Assembly: GCF_036588685.1 (NCBI RefSeq)
Contig: NC_086374.1
Span: forward strand, 94,253,059 to 94,317,058
From: Mytilus trossulus
Taxonomy: Eukaryota > Mollusca > Bivalvia > Mytilida > Mytilidae
Direction of reading: 5' to 3'
Length of the DNA: 64,000 nt
Under the pieces are notes generated by a model that worked only from the letters and a program-made list of their open reading frames with translations, ran no database searches and had not been told where the DNA came from. Shown piece by piece: positions 63,001-64,000 of this stretch (positions are counted from its first letter, which is position 1; each line of letters starts with the position of its first letter). Made by a program: the position numbers and the translations under genes.

Positions 63001-63578
63001 CGTTTTCTTACAAAATAAGATTTTTTCATCTCTTTTTATACCGCACTAAATTTAAAAATATAGAAGCATCAAATACAAAATAACATTAACATGATTAACA
63101 AGCTGATTAGGATAGAAGAGTTTTTACTATAGTCACATTACCTTAAAAATGTTATGTCAAATTTGTTAAATTCAAAGAATTGGTCAATATTATTTGACGG
63201 AATTTGATGTGACTGTCATACAAGTGAGAGGTTTAGCTAGCTATAAGACCAGGTTCAATCCACCATTTTCTACATTAGAAAATGCCTGCACCAAGTCAGG
63301 AATATGACAGTTGTTATCCATTCGTTTGATGTGTTTGGACTCTTGATTTTGCCTTTTGATTTTTGATTTTCCTTTTTGAATTTTCCTCGGAGTTCAGTAT
63401 TTTTGTGTTTTTACTTTTTATATGATATGTCTGGTAAATAATGTTCGGTTTACAATTCTTGCTGTCAGACAGTTGTGCATCTAAATTGTTAAAATCAGGA
63501 TAATGAATACATACACACAATTTTTACAAGCGTCGTCACTAGGACCTGCAGTTGGTAATAATTTTACTCCTGCCATAC
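47919..63578 (-). CDS. VWA7/hemicentin-like von Willebrand factor A protein, 5'-partial
   Basis: Twelve exons chain in frame: 63578-63515, 61615-61527, 58603-58418, 57524-57312, 56707-56582, 54567-54373, 53705-53575, 52545-52380, 51543-51467, 50858-50702, 49900-49734 and 48041-47919. They encode about 563 residues, and every junction phase matches. Order of motifs: CKNC...C and LTSGYKSGQD, then GKCSHGG...GGINKDS and SPHFYKHDQAAETA, then the VWA domain with its metal site DTSGSM (exon 4) and FTDA (exon 6). A C-terminal beta-rich region follows. The cysteine/GKCSHGG/SPHF block ahead of the VWA domain is what I remember of VWA7- and hemicentin-like proteins, which are extracellular. Adhesion or matrix function is inferred. 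N-terminal exons and any signal peptide lie beyond 64000. Introns host Tc1 and Penelope-like relics. The stop is TAA at 47921-47919. Confidence 0.85.
48220..48350 (+). repeat. Dispersed repeat, 'gattgccaatgagacaa' copy
   Basis: Matches 32178-32330 ('aagaagatgtaatttgattg ... catacggcctttaacaatgg'). Confidence 0.8.
48640..49260 (+). pseudogene. Penelope-like RT C-terminal remnant with 3' tail
   Basis: Fragments align with 17195-17800: 'gacaaaagagatgactcagc', 'tacggatgccatcaagagta', 'gcaacacgatgggtgccaca', then the shared tail. Several frameshifts. It lies in the intron between the last two VWA-like exons, opposite strand. Confidence 0.75.
49734..49900 (-). CDS. VWA-like gene exon
   Basis: 55 codons, ENVTLAIGIDDTRIDLYRVS then RAFYMTTIVIPHE; includes an NVT sequon. 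Confidence 0.8.
50702..50858 (-). CDS. VWA-like gene exon
   Basis: 52 codons: GSWSLRK, then WDVEVTAQSTVDFTAKLM, an immunoglobulin-like strand pattern common after the VWA domain in this family. Confidence 0.85.
51467..51543 (-). CDS. VWA-like gene exon
   Basis: 25 codons, NTQPIDNKTIHMYNIGTTYI then CIVVD; phase 1 in, phase 0 out (GAT|GTAAGT). Confidence 0.75.
52380..52545 (-). CDS. VWA-like gene exon
   Basis: 55 codons, starting ASLSKSEVLIFKNVLPGG, a linker and first strands of the post-VWA beta region. Donor G|GTTAGT is weak. Confidence 0.8.
52962..53242 (+). mobile_element. TTAA-ended MITE, copy 2
   Basis: TTAA-GGTGGTACC (52962-52974) and GGTACCATC-TTAA (53230-53242) form the ends. The 281-bp body matches 29172-29458 inverted. 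It sits in a VWA-like gene intron. The 84-codon frame at 53244-53498 starts just outside and shows no domain. Confidence 0.85.
53575..53705 (-). CDS. VWA-like gene exon (end of VWA domain)
   Basis: 43 codons, MDVYRHLASVSGGHMLQTTK. Phase switches here to 0 (donor AAG|GTAAAT). Confidence 0.85.
54030..54310 (+). repeat. Dispersed repeat, 'aatgtgtcaccattacacag'
   Basis: Resembles a bivalve repeat type I remember, ending 'ggacagatggacgaacggac ... tcttcggctcttttgcctgc'. I see no second copy in this window, so the call rests on recollection. Confidence 0.4.
54373..54567 (-). CDS. VWA-like gene exon (FTDA)
   Basis: 64 codons, IIYVFTDATPKDHYKQEKID then LQILFTVTGSCS, forming the central strand with the MIDAS-region aspartate and the following strand. 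Confidence 0.9.
55055..55760 (+). pseudogene. Penelope-like RT fragment, split by a tail insertion
   Basis: YRYIDDIFFSNN (about 55090), KKLTLNKSNLN and YLDIHLSDGTLH mark the YxDD region and what follows. The copy is interrupted at 55484-55640 by a minus-strand solo Penelope-like tail. It lies in a VWA-like gene intron on the opposite strand. Confidence 0.7.
55484..55640 (-). repeat. Solo Penelope-like 3' tail, nested
   Basis: Reverse complement of the 17.6-kb tail ('gaggaacgaaagataccaaa ... acaacgccaaggctaaaaat ... aataaacaacacgaac'), inserted within the RT fragment. Confidence 0.8.
55950..56480 (+). repeat. Dispersed repeat related to the 18.0-kb copy
   Basis: Starts near 'ctgtcagtaaatgcgagtac' (also at 14261) and ends 'ttggcaatcataccacatct'. 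Contains 'gtttaaccccgccacat'. Confidence 0.7.
56582..56707 (-). CDS. VWA-like gene exon
   Basis: 41 codons, including INGLKAQGGNGNDCPEFSLS, the GG(N)DCPE pattern usual for this VWA subtype. The acceptor chosen is 'gattttttaacag'. A nearer AG at 56670 would cut 12 residues from the domain. Confidence 0.88.
57312..57524 (-). CDS. VWA-like gene exon (VWA start, MIDAS)
   Basis: 70 codons. LVFVIDTSGSMSSD gives the DxSxS metal-ion-dependent adhesion site, and NYILVTFSDP is the next beta strand. Confidence 0.9.
57589..57700 (+). repeat. Fragment of the 63.2-kb repeat
   Basis: 'atatgacagttgttattcat', 'cgtttgatgtatt', 'cttttgattttgcc' shared with 63302-63360. Confidence 0.7.
58418..58603 (-). CDS. 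VWA-like gene exon (GKCSHGG / SPHF block)
   Basis: 61 codons with GKCSHGGETDY, GGINKDSRISE, SPHFYKHDQAAETAIDHT. Acceptor 'tcttttaacag', donor A|GTAAGTT. Confidence 0.85.
58890..59765 (-). pseudogene. Tc1-like transposase, frameshifted
   Basis: Minus-strand fragments in order: LSVAERWQTLGMS and FNHFNVNHTVIVRHLQ (helix-turn-helix, 59750-59620), then FQWAKDHRHW and SNENRLLLRP (about 59400-59310), then NPIEHVWD (59145-59120, holding the last catalytic acid) and RRLVQSMRPL. This covers a nearly complete Tc1 transposase broken by several frame changes. It lies in a VWA-like gene intron on the same strand. Confidence 0.8.
61527..61615 (-). CDS. VWA-like gene exon (LTSGY block)
   Basis: 29 codons, GVCVFNIILPKKQFLTSGYK then SGQDIAKPY. 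Acceptor 'ttttttag'-type, donor A|GTAAGTAA. Confidence 0.8.
62197..63020. repeat. Degenerate long-period tandem repeat (~430 bp then shorter)
   Basis: The block 'gtgttttcatgatcc ... aaaagtaattat.agtat.gaat ... agggttgt..aagcg ... aagcg.tt..cactcaaat' occurs at 62205-62350 and 62630-62765. A third partial version lies at 62880-63015. Confidence 0.65.
63200..63410 (+). repeat. Dispersed repeat, 'accaagtcaggaatatgaca' family
   Basis: Contains 'gaggtttagctagctataag', 'ccaccattttctacattaga' and 'gttatccattcgtttgatgt'. Copies at 25780-25870 and 57589-57700 (plus), 39120-39260 (minus). Confidence 0.75.
63515..63578 (-). CDS. VWA-like gene, first exon in window
   Basis: Acceptor 'tgtcttcag', donor GT|GTATGT. 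Encodes MAGVKLLPTAGPSDDACKNC plus split codons. The exact donor among several GT choices was fixed by the phase needed for the next exon. ATG here is internal, not a start. Confidence 0.7.
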
Positions 63579-64000
63579 CTGAAGACATTTAAGTGATTTG
63601 AAATATTATATCAAAATGTGTTAGCAGAAAAAAATACTTGTAAAATACCAGTACTTATTGAAAATGAACTCTGTTTATTACTCCCACACTACATTTGTGA
63701 TGGGAATGTCATTGACGTACGACGTTTATGATTATGAACTATTATTGATTATTGATTACATGTTTATATACATATTTTAATTGTGCCGAATGTCTATTGG
63801 GATATGATTTCTTATTAATAAGCTCTGACCATTTTATATATGGTCGGTTTTTGCATGACAAGTTGAAACACAGATCTCCGATTTTCCAAGGCCCTTACAT
63901 CACTCCCTCTTCTTTAAAATAAACAATCAAATTCAGTGATGAGGTTTAACAGCCAACTTTTAATTATTACTCGACAATTATCTGTCATGTTCTATGGTAA

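Noticed and set aside
1-64000. CRISPR arrays, bacterial operons, riboswitches, prokaryotic insertion sequences
   Set aside because: Nothing of the kind is visible. Exon-intron structure and repeat content are those of an animal genome.

Overview
The window looks like nuclear DNA of a marine bivalve, most likely a mussel (Mytilus or a close relative). It is AT-rich, its genes are split into short exons with GT-AG introns, and there are no bacterial operons. Most of it is old interspersed repeats of types I recall as very common in mussel genomes; that species call is from memory and untested. No RNA gene, CRISPR array or prokaryotic feature is supported, apart from one tRNA-like SINE head.

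Four protein-coding loci stand out. (1) 5.2-9.5 kb, minus strand: a four-exon gene for a death-fold (CARD-like) protein with a 33-nt microexon and phase-1 introns throughout. (2) 33.7-35.0 kb, plus strand: an intact, intronless 420-codon gene for a secreted protein that resembles the rapunzel / SE-cephalotoxin-like family. (3) 40.5-44.6 kb, minus strand: a complete four-exon secreted C-type lectin of about 201 residues with EPN and WND sugar-binding motifs. (4) 47.9-63.6 kb, minus strand, running off the right edge: at least 12 exons of a VWA7/hemicentin-like von Willebrand factor A protein. About 563 residues are encoded here; the N-terminal exons lie beyond the window. All splice phases in the three multi-exon genes are mutually consistent, which is the strongest evidence in this annotation.

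The rest is mobile DNA. There are decayed Penelope-like retroelements at 12.4-14.0, 15.6-17.8, 48.6-49.3 and 55.0-55.8 kb, and a repeat tail shared with the 3' end of the 15.6-kb copy occurs alone at several other sites. Tc1/mariner relics lie at 35.4-37.2 and 58.9-59.8 kb. A 1.57-kb piggyBac-type element (9.9-11.4 kb) carries a tRNA-like SINE head, and two oppositely oriented 0.28-kb MITEs have TTAA ends. There are also two long hairpins, a 0.2-kb MITE, a minisatellite and several tandem duplications. The intervals 1-2.5, 11.5-12.4, 19.1-20.0, 37.2-38.4 and 60-61.5 kb show nothing I recognise.

The genes do not form an operon or pathway. All four are plausible immune, recognition or effector proteins: intracellular death-fold signalling, a secreted toxin-like protein, a soluble lectin and a secreted VWA protein. 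That shared theme is inference.
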